Counted from the first letter of the stretch, positions 1-6,020 are shown. The stretch is 9,475 bases of DNA from Candidatus Microgenomates bacterium (GCA_015485595.1 WFTH01000083.1:1-9475), one strand, 5' to 3'. The notes: a model not told the origin generated them from the letters alone. Translations and numbers: made by a program.

Positions 1-7
1 ACTTTAG

Positions 8-22
8 TAGGATACTATCCTA
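8..22. promoter_or_regulatory. 15-bp perfect palindrome upstream of ftsK, possible operator
   Basis: TAGGATA and TATCCTA form a perfect inverted repeat around a single central C. It ends inside the putative -10 box of the ftsK-like gene and lies 14 bp before the ATG. A protein bound here would cover the core promoter, so an operator is plausible, but no regulator is encoded in the window. It could also be the tail of a hairpin belonging to the gene to the left, which cannot be seen. Confidence 0.35.
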
Positions 23-26
23 TAGT
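21..26 (+). promoter_or_regulatory. Putative -10 box of ftsK
   Basis: TATAGT lies 9 nt before the ATG at 36, which would place the transcript start about 3 nt before the start codon. There is no Shine-Dalgarno sequence between it and the ATG. The -35 region would lie outside the window. This resembles the -10/ATG arrangement of two other genes here but is less exact. Confidence 0.35.
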
Positions 27-35
27 AATTTAAGT

Positions 36-2219
36 ATGCCGAGGAAAAAGAAGCGACGACGTCGCACTCGAAAAACCAAGCTAACTCTTTCCAAAGCAAC
101 GATAAACTCGTTGGTGGCCACCTTGTTTATCTCTTTAGGACTTTTAATCCTAGTTTCTCTTACCGGACAAGGATTGATCTTAACTCGCACTTACGAGCTT
201 TTGAGTCAGGCTTTTGGGGCTTCTTACTTTCTTTTAGCTTTTCTGTTTATTGCCGGTGGTTTTATGTTTATGGATGTTAAGGCTCCGTTTACCAAGCCAA
301 ACGTTTTTTTAGGCACACTCTTGGTTTTTCTTGGTTTCTTGGGAGGTCTAAAAACTGGCTATATCGGTCAGTCTGTCTTTTTAAACACTGCCAACCTGCT
401 TTCTTCTGCTGGAGCCTATATTACTTTTTTTGCTCTTGCAATCTCTGGAGTCTTGATCCTGACTCAGATGAGTTGGGGTGAGTGGGTTGAGCTAGTTGGT
501 CTTTTGCTTAAACCCCTAAAACGTAAACCAAAGGAGATTAAACGAGCAGTTGAGGTAAAAGATGAGTCTAAGCGTCGTTTACTACCTCGTTTAAGCTTGC
601 CAAAAATTCACCTGCCAAAAAGAAAGAGATCACTTAAGACCCAAGCAGCGCCAGAGCCGCCAGCCAACAAACCTGCTCCGACTAGCGCAGTAGAGATTAA
701 GTCACCGGCTAAAGACCAAGAGGTGGCAACCGATGATATCTTAAAGACCGGCACTACCACCCCTACGGCTTTGCAGCGGGTTTGGGAGTATCCTCCTTTA
801 TCCCTTTTAAGTGACTCTCATGGAGGTGAGGCTGACAGAGGGGATGTAAGGAAGAACTCAGACATTATCGAGAACGCCTTGGAGTCGTTTGGGATTAGGG
901 CCCAGGTGAAGGAGGTAAACGCTGGGCCAGCCGTGACCCAGTATGCTCTACAGATAGCCAGAGGAACTCGTCTGTCTCGTATCACAGCTTTAGGTAACGA
1001 CCTAGCAATGCATCTATCTGCTCCCGGTGGTCAGATTCGCATCGAAGCGCCGATTGCCGGCCGTGATCTAGTGGGTATTGAGGTGCCAAACAAACGACCG
1101 GCGTTTGTGACTCTCAGGCACATGCTGGAGCAGGAGGTGATGATCAAGCACCCTTCTAAGTTGGCGGTGGCTTTGGGTCTTGATATCTCGAACCACCCAG
1201 TGGTGGCCGACATCGCTTCTATGCCTCATATCCTAATTGCTGGCGCCACAGGTTCAGGTAAGTCGGTGGCGATTAACGCCTTTTTAGCCTCGATTCTTTT
1301 TCGGGCTTCGCCGGCCGAAGTGAAGTTTATCTTGGTTGATCCTAAGCGGGTTGAGCTTTCAAGTTATGACGGCATTCCTCATCTTTTAACTCCAGTAATT
1401 GATGACACTACCAAGGTCGTGCCGGCTCTTAAGTGGGCGGTTAATGAGATGGAAGAGCGGTACAAGAAGCTCCAGAGTGCCGGGGTAAGAAACATCGATA
1501 GTTATAACGAGGTGGCTGGGCATATAGCCATGCACAAGATCGTGATTATTATCGATGAGTTAGCAGATGTGATGATGCTTGCTCCAGGAGATGTAGAGAA
1601 AAATATCACCTTGCTAGCTCAAAAGGCTCGAGCTGTGGGAATTCATTTGGTCTTGGCTACCCAACGACCCTCGGTGGATGTCTTGACAGGTTTAATTAAG
1701 GCAAACATTCCCGCCAGGATTGCTTTTAATGTTTCGTCCATGACTGATTCTCGAGTGATCATCGATACTCCAGGAGCAGAGAAGCTTTTGGGTCGAGGAG
1801 ACATGTTGTTTTTACCGCCAGATAGACCCAAACCTTACCGGGTTCAAGGCACCTTTGTTTCTGACCAAGAAGTAAAGAGGTTGGTTCAGTTTATTAAGGA
1901 GCGAGCGGTGGATGTGGAGTATCAGGATGAGGTAACCACTAAATTTAAGTCAACAAGCTCTAAAAACGGGGTTATTGGGGATGATGGCGAAGAAAGGGAT
2001 GAGCTTTTCTTGGACGTGGCCAAGTTTGTGGTCCAGCAAGGTAAAGCTTCTAGCTCGATGATTCAGAGGCGCTTTAGTGTGGGATACAATCGCGCCGCGC
2101 GGATTTTAGACCAACTTCATGCGGCAGGCATGGTTGGACCACAAGAAGGAAGCAAGCCACGGACGGTTAATGCTGCCAGGATTATGGAGTTTATTCACCA
2201 GCAAGAAGGAGTGGGGTAG
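36..2219 (+). CDS. ftsK: FtsK/SpoIIIE-family DNA translocase
   Basis: Membrane-anchored, ATP-driven DNA pump that clears and segregates the chromosome terminus at the division septum. The N-terminus is very basic (residues 1-15) and is followed by four hydrophobic segments at about 24-47, 62-80, 88-110 and 124-146, the usual FtsK membrane anchor. A charged, proline-containing linker runs from about 155 to 250. The motor follows: an alpha domain from about 270, Walker A GATGSGKS at 403-410, the FILVDPKRVELSSY segment at 431-444, Walker B ending IIIDELAD at 504-511, and the ATQRPS motif at 541-546. A C-terminal winged-helix gamma domain (about 655-715), which in relatives reads KOPS/SRS orientation sequences, is intact. 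At 727 aa the length matches short-linker FtsK/SpoIIIE proteins. The ATG at 36 is chosen because the basic segment precedes the first TM helix; no Shine-Dalgarno is present. SpoIIIE or SftA are alternative names for the same family. Confidence 0.96.
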   Translation: MPRKKKRRRRTRKTKLTLSKATINSLVATLFISLGLLILVSLTGQGLILTRTYELLSQAFGASYFLLAFLFIAGGFMFMDVKAPFTKPNVFLGTLLVFLGFLGGLKTGYIGQSVFLNTANLLSSAGAYITFFALAISGVLILTQMSWGEWVELVGLLLKPLKRKPKEIKRAVEVKDESKRRLLPRLSLPKIHLPKRKRSLKTQAAPEPPANKPAPTSAVEIKSPAKDQEVATDDILKTGTTTPTALQRVWEYPPLSLLSDSHGGEADRGDVRKNSDIIENALESFGIRAQVKEVNAGPAVTQYALQIARGTRLSRITALGNDLAMHLSAPGGQIRIEAPIAGRDLVGIEVPNKRPAFVTLRHMLEQEVMIKHPSKLAVALGLDISNHPVVADIASMPHILIAGATGSGKSVAINAFLASILFRASPAEVKFILVDPKRVELSSYDGIPHLLTPVIDDTTKVVPALKWAVNEMEERYKKLQSAGVRNIDSYNEVAGHIAMHKIVIIIDELADVMMLAPGDVEKNITLLAQKARAVGIHLVLATQRPSVDVLTGLIKANIPARIAFNVSSMTDSRVIIDTPGAEKLLGRGDMLFLPPDRPKPYRVQGTFVSDQEVKRLVQFIKERAVDVEYQDEVTTKFKSTSSKNGVIGDDGEERDELFLDVAKFVVQQGKASSSMIQRRFSVGYNRAARILDQLHAAGMVGPQEGSKPRTVNAARIMEFIHQQEGVG

Positions 2220-2288
2220 GAATTTTCCGAATTATAAATTTTGAATTTTAAACCATTTACTTAGTTTCATTTGGTTCTTTTTTCCATC

Positions 2289-2297
2289 TGCTAAAAT
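2289..2297 (+). promoter_or_regulatory. Extended -10 promoter of the ABC exporter, leaderless type
   Basis: TGCTAAAAT is an extended -10 (TG at 2289-2290, TAAAAT at 2292-2297). The ATG follows after only 6 nt, so transcription should begin at or next to the A of the start codon. A TTGGTT at 2271-2276 is a weak -35 candidate with a short 15-nt spacer. No Shine-Dalgarno exists, as expected for a leaderless mRNA. The gene therefore probably has its own promoter and is not read only from ftsK. Confidence 0.6.
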
Positions 2298-2303
2298 AGC
2301 CCC

Positions 2304-4052
2304 ATGCTTAAAACGTATAAACTTTACTACCGATTTCTGTGGCGGTATAAGGGGTGGCTTATTTTATTTGCCGTCTCCTTGGTTGGCTTATCTGTTACGG
2401 AGAGCATTCAACCCTACTTTTTCCGTTTGGTCATCGACCTAGTGCCGACCGGGCAGTGGGATCTGGTGCTTAAGGTTTTGCTTGGGTTTATTGGTATTCG
2501 GTTTCTTAAGTTAGCTTTGGACTTGACCACTTACTACTTTGGAGATAAAGTCTTAATCCCAGCGGCAAAAGATGCGCGCCTAGCTGTTTTTCGCCAGATT
2601 CAGGACTTGGACTTTGCCTTTCACTTAACTAAAAGCACTGGCTCGATGATCAGTGCCATTAAGCGTGGTGATATTGCTTTTTTTGAATTCTGGCATGCCA
2701 TTAATGTTAACGCCACTCGAGCAGTGATTGGTTTTATCGTCATGGTAGTAATGATCGGGACCGTTCAAAAAGAGATCATGCTGATTCTGATTTTTGGCAT
2801 GGGGTTAATTTTATTTTTGGCTTACTTCTTGCTTAGGTATAATCTGGCCACACGAAAGCTGTTTAACCAGGCGGAGGATGATCTTTCGGCGGTAATCGTG
2901 GACAACCTAATTAACTACGAGACGGTTAAGCTCTTTGCCAAAGAAAAGAAAGAGTACTTGCGGCTTAAAGATAAGTTTCGTTTTTGGTTTTTGGCCTTGT
3001 GGAAGTTTGCCAACTCGTTTCGTTTAATTGACTTAACCATAGGTGTTGTTGGTAATCTTACCTTTTTTGCTGCGGTGCTTGTGGGTTGGTACGAGCTAAA
3101 AAACGGCATGATCACCACCGGTGAGTACGTGATGGTCTTAAGTTTTATTAGCGCCTTTTACTACCGCATGTTTGACTTTATCTATAACTTAAGAAAGCTG
3201 GCCAAGTTTCATGCCGACCTAACCAAATACTTTGAGGTGTTTAAACATGAGACCCTGGTCAAGGATCCAGAAAAGCCCACTAAGTTAAAGCGAGTTAGGG
3301 GAGAGGTAACTTTTGACCATGTTCATTTTTCTTATCCAGAGGGTAAAGAGCATGCCTTGCATGACTTTTCTTTAAGGATTCGGGCGGGGCAGTCGGTAGC
3401 CTTGGTGGGGCATTCTGGGGCGGGCAAGACTACGGTGGTCAAGCTGCTTTTAAGATTTTATGATCCGGACAAAGGCAGAATCTTGTTTGACGGCGTGGAC
3501 ATTCGCCAGTTTGAAAAAAGCTACCTACGCTCCTTGATTGGCGTGGTGCCGCAGGACCCGATCTTGTTTAACGAGAGTATCGCTTATAACATCGGCTATG
3601 CGGCAGAGACAGATGACCTTGAGCTGATTCGCAAGGCAGCCAAGATGGCTAACTTAGATGAGTTTATTCAAACTCTGCCTCAAGGGTATGAGACCATAGT
3701 GGGCGAGCGAGGGGTCAAACTTTCTGGTGGTCAAAAGCAGCGCTTGGCGATAGCGCGGATGATTCTAGCTGATCCAAAGATAATTATTTTTGATGAGGCT
3801 ACTAGTCAACTTGACTCCGAGTCAGAAAAGTTAATTCAGGACGCCTTGCTTAAGGTTTCGCGGCACAAGACGGTAATCATCATCGCTCATCGGCTCTCAA
3901 CCGTGGTTTGGGTGGATAAGATCGTGGTGATGGAGGATGGTCGCATTATCGAAGTAGGCAAACATCAGGATCTGATTAAGAAAGCTGGTCTTTATGCCAA
4001 GTTTTGGCAGCTGCAGACGGAAGAGAGAGAAGAAGCCTATGTGTCATTCTGA
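2304..4052 (+). CDS. ATM1-like half-size ABC exporter (membrane plus ATPase)
   Basis: Type IV (exporter-fold) ABC half-transporter that should work as a homodimer in the cytoplasmic membrane. The membrane domain covers about residues 15-310, with hydrophobic segments near 18-35, 55-75, 140-175 and 245-290. The ATPase follows: Walker A GHSGAGKTT at 369-377, Q-loop VVPQDP at 414-419, signature LSGGQ at 473-477, Walker B IIIFDEAT at 493-500, D-loop SQLD at 501-504 and H-loop His529. All catalytic residues are present. Two membrane-domain stretches, FHLTKSTGSMISAIKRG (106-122) and LINYETVKLFAKE (202-214), resemble the ATM1/HMT1/ABCB6-7 branch, which exports glutathione-linked compounds or metal thiolates. 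The substrate cannot be read from sequence, and lipid or drug export remains possible. The gene sits 84 bp after ftsK in the same direction. Its last codons and TGA stop lie inside an intergenic repeat copy. Confidence 0.93.
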   Translation: MLKTYKLYYRFLWRYKGWLILFAVSLVGLSVTESIQPYFFRLVIDLVPTGQWDLVLKVLLGFIGIRFLKLALDLTTYYFGDKVLIPAAKDARLAVFRQIQDLDFAFHLTKSTGSMISAIKRGDIAFFEFWHAINVNATRAVIGFIVMVVMIGTVQKEIMLILIFGMGLILFLAYFLLRYNLATRKLFNQAEDDLSAVIVDNLINYETVKLFAKEKKEYLRLKDKFRFWFLALWKFANSFRLIDLTIGVVGNLTFFAAVLVGWYELKNGMITTGEYVMVLSFISAFYYRMFDFIYNLRKLAKFHADLTKYFEVFKHETLVKDPEKPTKLKRVRGEVTFDHVHFSYPEGKEHALHDFSLRIRAGQSVALVGHSGAGKTTVVKLLLRFYDPDKGRILFDGVDIRQFEKSYLRSLIGVVPQDPILFNESIAYNIGYAAETDDLELIRKAAKMANLDEFIQTLPQGYETIVGERGVKLSGGQKQRLAIARMILADPKIIIFDEATSQLDSESEKLIQDALLKVSRHKTVIIIAHRLSTVVWVDKIVVMEDGRIIEVGKHQDLIKKAGLYAKFWQLQTEEREEAYVSF

Positions 4053-4088
4053 ACCCACCCCACTGTCATCCTAAACTTGTTTCAGGAT
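4042..4088. repeat. Tandem palindromic intergenic repeat, TGTCATYCTRAAC units
   Basis: Two related units start at 4042 (TGTCATTCTGAAC) and 4064 (TGTCATCCTAAAC). The second continues into a near-palindrome at 4068-4088, where ATCCT pairs with AGGAT and AAA with TTT around one A/C mismatch. The first unit supplies the final codons and TGA stop of the ABC exporter. Sequences of this style are, from general knowledge, widely scattered noncoding palindromes in bacterial genomes. The hairpin could also act as a 3'-end stabiliser or weak terminator for the exporter mRNA, though no U-tract follows. Confidence 0.65.
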
Positions 4089-4101
4089 CTCAAAACATTA
4101 A

Positions 4102-4119
4102 GATACTGGATACTAGATA
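4102..4119. repeat. GATACTGGATACTAGATA repeat copy
   Basis: A degenerate 8-9 nt iteration (GATACTG, GATACTA, GATA). A related copy in inverted orientation lies at 5335-5349 (CTAGTATCTAGTATC), at the 3' end of the comF gene. Both copies sit just past, or across, a stop codon. No function can be assigned. Confidence 0.5.
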
Positions 4120-4203
4120 AAAACAACCAAGCACCAAAAAACAAATAAAGATTAAAGTTTGAGTCCACGAATACTCTATAACTAAGTCAATGCCAATTTT
4201 TTT

Positions 4204-4225
4204 GAACTTAGCAAGAACTTAGTAA
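4204..4225. repeat. 11-bp tandem duplication
   Basis: GAACTTAGCAA is followed directly by GAACTTAGTAA. It lies in the spacer between the ABC exporter and the minus-strand small gene. A polypyrimidine run (about 4226-4252) follows on the plus strand. Apart from these and the palindromic repeats, nothing recognisable was found in 4053-4308. Confidence 0.5.
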
Positions 4226-4308
4226 GTCTCCTTTCTCTTTTTTCTCTTTTCCAAAATCTTTATAAAAATAACTTTTTGGGTCCAATGGGGGGCTAACGCG
4301 ATGGTTCA

Positions 4309-4641
4309 TCAGCCTCCATACATTTCTTTAGCTTTTGCAACTCTTTCCTCAGGAGTTAGTGGATGACCGTCATATATATCGAACTTGGGGACAGTAAAGC
4401 CTTGTTGCTCTATGTATTGAATCTGTTCCTCAGGAGTTAGTGGGTGGCCATCATTAGCATCATAGTTTGGAACTGTCAATTGTTCTTGAAACCCCCTTGC
4501 TGCCTCAGCTTTTACCCGTTTCATTTTTTTTAGTAGATCTAAAGCTTGTGACGCTACTCGTAGGTCTTGTTCATCTTCAGCTGCCTCAATGGCTAATCGT
4601 CGTTGCTCTTCTTCTGGTATATATGAATTTTCTTCATTCAT
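4309..4641 (-). CDS. Small charged protein with two D-G-H-P-L-T-P-E-E repeats, function unknown
   Basis: I do not recognise this 110-residue protein. Residues 8-52 are rich in Glu, Ala, Arg and Lys and should form an acidic then basic helix or coiled coil. The C-terminal half holds two 27-residue repeats whose conserved cores are residues 56-73 and 83-100. They share T-V-P, a spaced D, then DGHPLTPEE, with 13 of 18 positions identical. No signal peptide, membrane segment or cysteine is visible, so it is probably cytoplasmic. The ATG at 4641 is supported by AGGA five nt upstream, the only clear Shine-Dalgarno in this window. The repeat is conserved at the protein level while intervening residues differ, which argues for a real coding gene. 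It stands alone, facing the ABC exporter and divergent from ssrA. Confidence 0.75.
   Translation of the reverse strand: MNEENSYIPEEEQRRLAIEAAEDEQDLRVASQALDLLKKMKRVKAEAARGFQEQLTVPNYDANDGHPLTPEEQIQYIEQQGFTVPKFDIYDGHPLTPEERVAKAKEMYGG
4342..4476 (-). repeat. 81-bp-period intragenic duplication
   Basis: Two repeat cores lie at 4423-4476 and 4342-4395, offset by 81 bp, inside the 110-aa gene. An 18-bp stretch (TTCCTCAGGAGTTAGTGG on the plus strand) is identical at 4345-4362 and 4426-4443 and encodes the PLTPEE part. The period is a multiple of three, so copies could be gained or lost without breaking the frame. Confidence 0.8.
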
Positions 4642-4646
4642 ATTAT

Positions 4647-4652
4647 TCCTTT
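4647..4652 (-). promoter_or_regulatory. Shine-Dalgarno site of the 110-aa gene
   Basis: On the minus strand AAAGGA precedes the ATG with a 5-nt spacer (AGGA, ATAAT, ATG). It fixes the start of the 110-aa protein and stands out because the other genes in the window lack such a site. Confidence 0.7.
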
Positions 4653-4675
4653 CTTTATAAAAAGTGATAAGACTA

Positions 4676-4709
4676 ATTCTAGTTTTGCAGAGAGAGAGAG
4701 ATTTGTCAA
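4676..4709 (-). promoter_or_regulatory. Possible promoter with repeat-bearing spacer, 110-aa gene
   Basis: On the minus strand a perfect -35 TTGACA lies at 4704-4709 and a -10-like TAGAAT at 4676-4681. The spacer between them is 22 nt, too long for efficient use, and contains six CT dinucleotides. At 17-nt spacing the hexamer would be the poor AAAACT. A start site about 7 nt past TAGAAT would leave a leader of roughly 28 nt carrying the Shine-Dalgarno. Confidence 0.35.
4689..4701. repeat. (AG)6 dinucleotide microsatellite
   Basis: Six uninterrupted AG units plus a trailing A. It lies between the -35 and -10 candidates of the 110-aa gene, where slippage would change the promoter spacer by 2 nt per unit. 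Confidence 0.6.
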
Positions 4710-4732
4710 GGATTTTAAATTTTTAGAGTTTA

Positions 4733-4780
4733 GTTATTTGAAATTTGGTCATTGATCATTTCAATTTAGCTTTGCTTTTG
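4733..4780 (+). repeat. Copy of the intergenic repeat that also caps the four-helix-bundle cassette
   Basis: This stretch aligns, with scattered mismatches, to 6450-6496. Shared blocks are GTTATTTGAA, TCATTTC followed by ATTTAGC, and a final CTTTTG/TTTTG. Both copies have the same orientation. It lies just upstream of the tmRNA promoter, in the roughly 200-bp gap between the 110-aa gene and ssrA. Confidence 0.55.
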
Positions 4781-4811
4781 AATGTGTCTTAAACATTTTT
4801 TTGCTCAGATA

Positions 4812-4820
4812 TGCTATAAT
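4812..4820 (+). promoter_or_regulatory. Extended -10 promoter of ssrA
   Basis: TGCTATAAT is a perfect extended -10. A start near 4827 would give a 5' leader of about 14 nt to be removed by RNase P before the mature 5' GGGG at 4841. No good -35 lies at 16-18 nt spacing, consistent with extended -10 dependence. Confidence 0.75.
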
Positions 4821-4840
4821 ATAGCCAGAAAATTACCGTT

Positions 4841-5267
4841 GGGGATGTATTTGCCTTGACGTAACAAGCACTTTAACATCTGCAGGCCGTCTTTGGTCAA
4901 AAGACGTTAAATAGGGCCATAAAACAAATGCTGACTCTGTAGTGAGCAAGGTAAAGTCTCGCATTTTAGAGGTGGCAGACAATGCTGCTTCTTATGCAGG
5001 CTTTGCTCCAGCTGGCAACTTCTTAGTTGCCTAAGCTGGCGTCTAGTGGTTAAGTCTGAGCGATGCTTACCACTAGGCGAGAACCCAGTCGCTCTGCAGT
5101 ACCGACTAGCGGTGATGGGTCGGTACTAAAGACTTCAATCATCACCAGGGACAAAGTAGGTTTGTCTGGTTTTACCTACTTTGTCTTTAACCTAAAAGCC
5201 AGACTAAGCCTGTAGAAGGTGTTAAGTGACTTGGATACGGACGCGGGGTCGCACCCCGCCATCTCCA
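4841..5267 (+). ncRNA. ssrA: Transfer-messenger RNA (one-piece tmRNA)
   Basis: Rescues stalled ribosomes, with SmpB, by acting as tRNA and then mRNA for a degradation tag. The 5' GGGGATG (4841-4847) pairs with CATCTCC (5260-5266); A5267 is the discriminator. The T-stem is GCGGG/CCCGC (5243-5247, 5255-5259). A long H2 helix pairs 4869-4886 with 5209-5228. The tag frame ends at TAA 5032-5034 and reads ADNAASYAGFAPAGNFLVA if resumption is at GCA 4975; a TAGAG at 4967-4971 could instead put resumption one codon earlier, at GTG 4972. H5 forms from 5008-5019 with 5026-5039. Pseudoknots: PK1 stem 4888-4894/4900-4906 with loop GGTC 4895-4898 pairing GGCC 4915-4918; PK2 stem 5041-5054/5066-5078 with 5058-5063 pairing 5089-5094; PK3 stem 5099-5106/5119-5126 with 5111-5117 pairing 5140-5146; PK4 stem 5150-5161/5174-5185 with 5164-5169 pairing 5199-5204. 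CCA is not encoded (next bases are CAG). The T-loop is GTCGCAC, which is unusual. Confidence 0.95.
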
Positions 5268-5271
5268 CAGT

Positions 5272-5299
5272 CACTTTAATTCTCATAGCGATTAAAGTG
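5272..5299 (+). terminator. AT-rich hairpin after ssrA, possible terminator
   Basis: CACTTTAAT (5272-5280) is perfectly complementary to ATTAAAGTG (5291-5299) around a 10-nt loop, starting 5 nt after the tmRNA end. No U-tract follows, so it is a weak intrinsic terminator at best. It may instead mark the 3' processing boundary of pre-tmRNA. Confidence 0.4.
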
Positions 5300-5300
5300 G

Positions 5301-5349
5301 AAACTCCAAATAACAAACTCCAAATTCCAAACAACTAGTATCTAGTATC
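5301..5349. repeat. Degenerate intergenic repeat cluster between ssrA and comF
   Basis: AACTCCAAATAAC is iterated (near 5302 and 5317) and followed by an inverted GATAC repeat, CTAGTATCTAGTATC at 5335-5349. The minus-strand comF stop codon (5348-5350) falls inside it. The text resembles the AT-rich repeat material near 2221-2256, 4711-4780 and 6021-6064. Confidence 0.5.
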
Positions 5350-6007
5350 AATCGTGCGCGACCGCCAGCCCGCAAACCTTTTTTGCCCCGCTTGTTTTTA
5401 AAACCTTAGCACATTGATTAAGGGTGGTGCCGGTGGTGACCACGTCATCTATAATTAAGATAGTTTTACCTTTCACTTCGTTGACACTCGTATCATCACT
5501 GAGTTTAAAAACCTTATCTAATGCCTTCAGCCGTTTCCGCTTACTTTTAAAACTAGCTTGATGAGGCGTGTTTACTTGACGTTTAAGTAGTCGTTGGTAC
5601 GGTAGTCTTGCCTTGGCGGCAAAAACTTTCGCTATCTCTTCTGCTTGGTTGAAACTTCGTTCACGCAGACGTTTAGGGTGTAGAGGTACACTGGTTACTA
5701 TATCGACATCCGGCCAGTTGACAGTTTGAAAAAGTAAGATACCGCACCAATGAGCGTTAGGTTTAACAGAAAGATACTTCATCTCTTTAATCAAAGACTT
5801 AATTGGATCCTGGTAGTTTAAAGTTGCTTGTAGACTGTCAAGACAGGTTTGGTCGAGGTTGAGATTAATGGGTGCAAAGGTGAAATCAAGTGCTTCGTAA
5901 CATCGGTCGCACATGACAGTAAACGGCCGATCACAACCAGCACAAAAAGGAGGGAAAACCAAGTTTGCTAAAGAAGCTATGTTTATAATCATGATTTTTA
6001 GACTCAT
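5348..6007 (-). CDS. comF: ComF-family phosphoribosyltransferase-like protein
   Basis: Cytoplasmic protein of the ComFC/GntX family, linked in many bacteria to uptake and handling of transforming DNA. Its enzymatic activity, if any, is unsettled. An N-terminal zinc-finger-like knuckle has CxxC pairs at Cys22/Cys25 and Cys33/Cys36. The middle carries the family segment SVPLHPKRLRERSFNQAEEI (106-125). The C-terminus holds the PRPP-binding loop IIDDVVTTGTT (185-195), the type I phosphoribosyltransferase signature, followed by the helix that ends the fold. The length of 219 aa is normal. The ATG at 6007 was kept, but Met6 (5990-5992) is equally possible because neither has a Shine-Dalgarno. No other competence gene is in the window. 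The gene ends within a repeat cluster and is separated by 79 bp from the four-helix-bundle gene upstream in the same direction. Confidence 0.92.
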   Translation of the reverse strand: MSLKIMIINIASLANLVFPPFCAGCDRPFTVMCDRCYEALDFTFAPINLNLDQTCLDSLQATLNYQDPIKSLIKEMKYLSVKPNAHWCGILLFQTVNWPDVDIVTSVPLHPKRLRERSFNQAEEIAKVFAAKARLPYQRLLKRQVNTPHQASFKSKRKRLKALDKVFKLSDDTSVNEVKGKTILIIDDVVTTGTTLNQCAKVLKTSGAKKVCGLAVAHD

Positions 6008-6020
6008 TTAAACTAACAAT

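Noticed and set aside
2304..4052. Alternative genetic code with TGA read as glycine (as in Absconditabacteria and Gracilibacteria)
   Set aside because: The ABC exporter, comF and the 110-aa gene all end normally at TGA, and no gene needs an internal TGA to stay open.
4226..4252. Polypyrimidine run as a transcription terminator for the ABC exporter
   Set aside because: There is no GC-rich stem directly before the run and it is interrupted by many C residues; it is probably spacer composition only.
4342..4476. CRISPR-like repeat
   Set aside because: There are only two copies, they lie in frame inside a coding gene, and conservation follows protein residues.
4467..4667. Plus-strand hydrophobic 66-codon frame antisense to the 110-aa gene
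   Set aside because: Its hydrophobic, Leu/Val-rich composition is what the complement of an acidic helical gene gives. It has no ribosome binding site, whereas the minus-strand gene has a Shine-Dalgarno and a conserved protein repeat.
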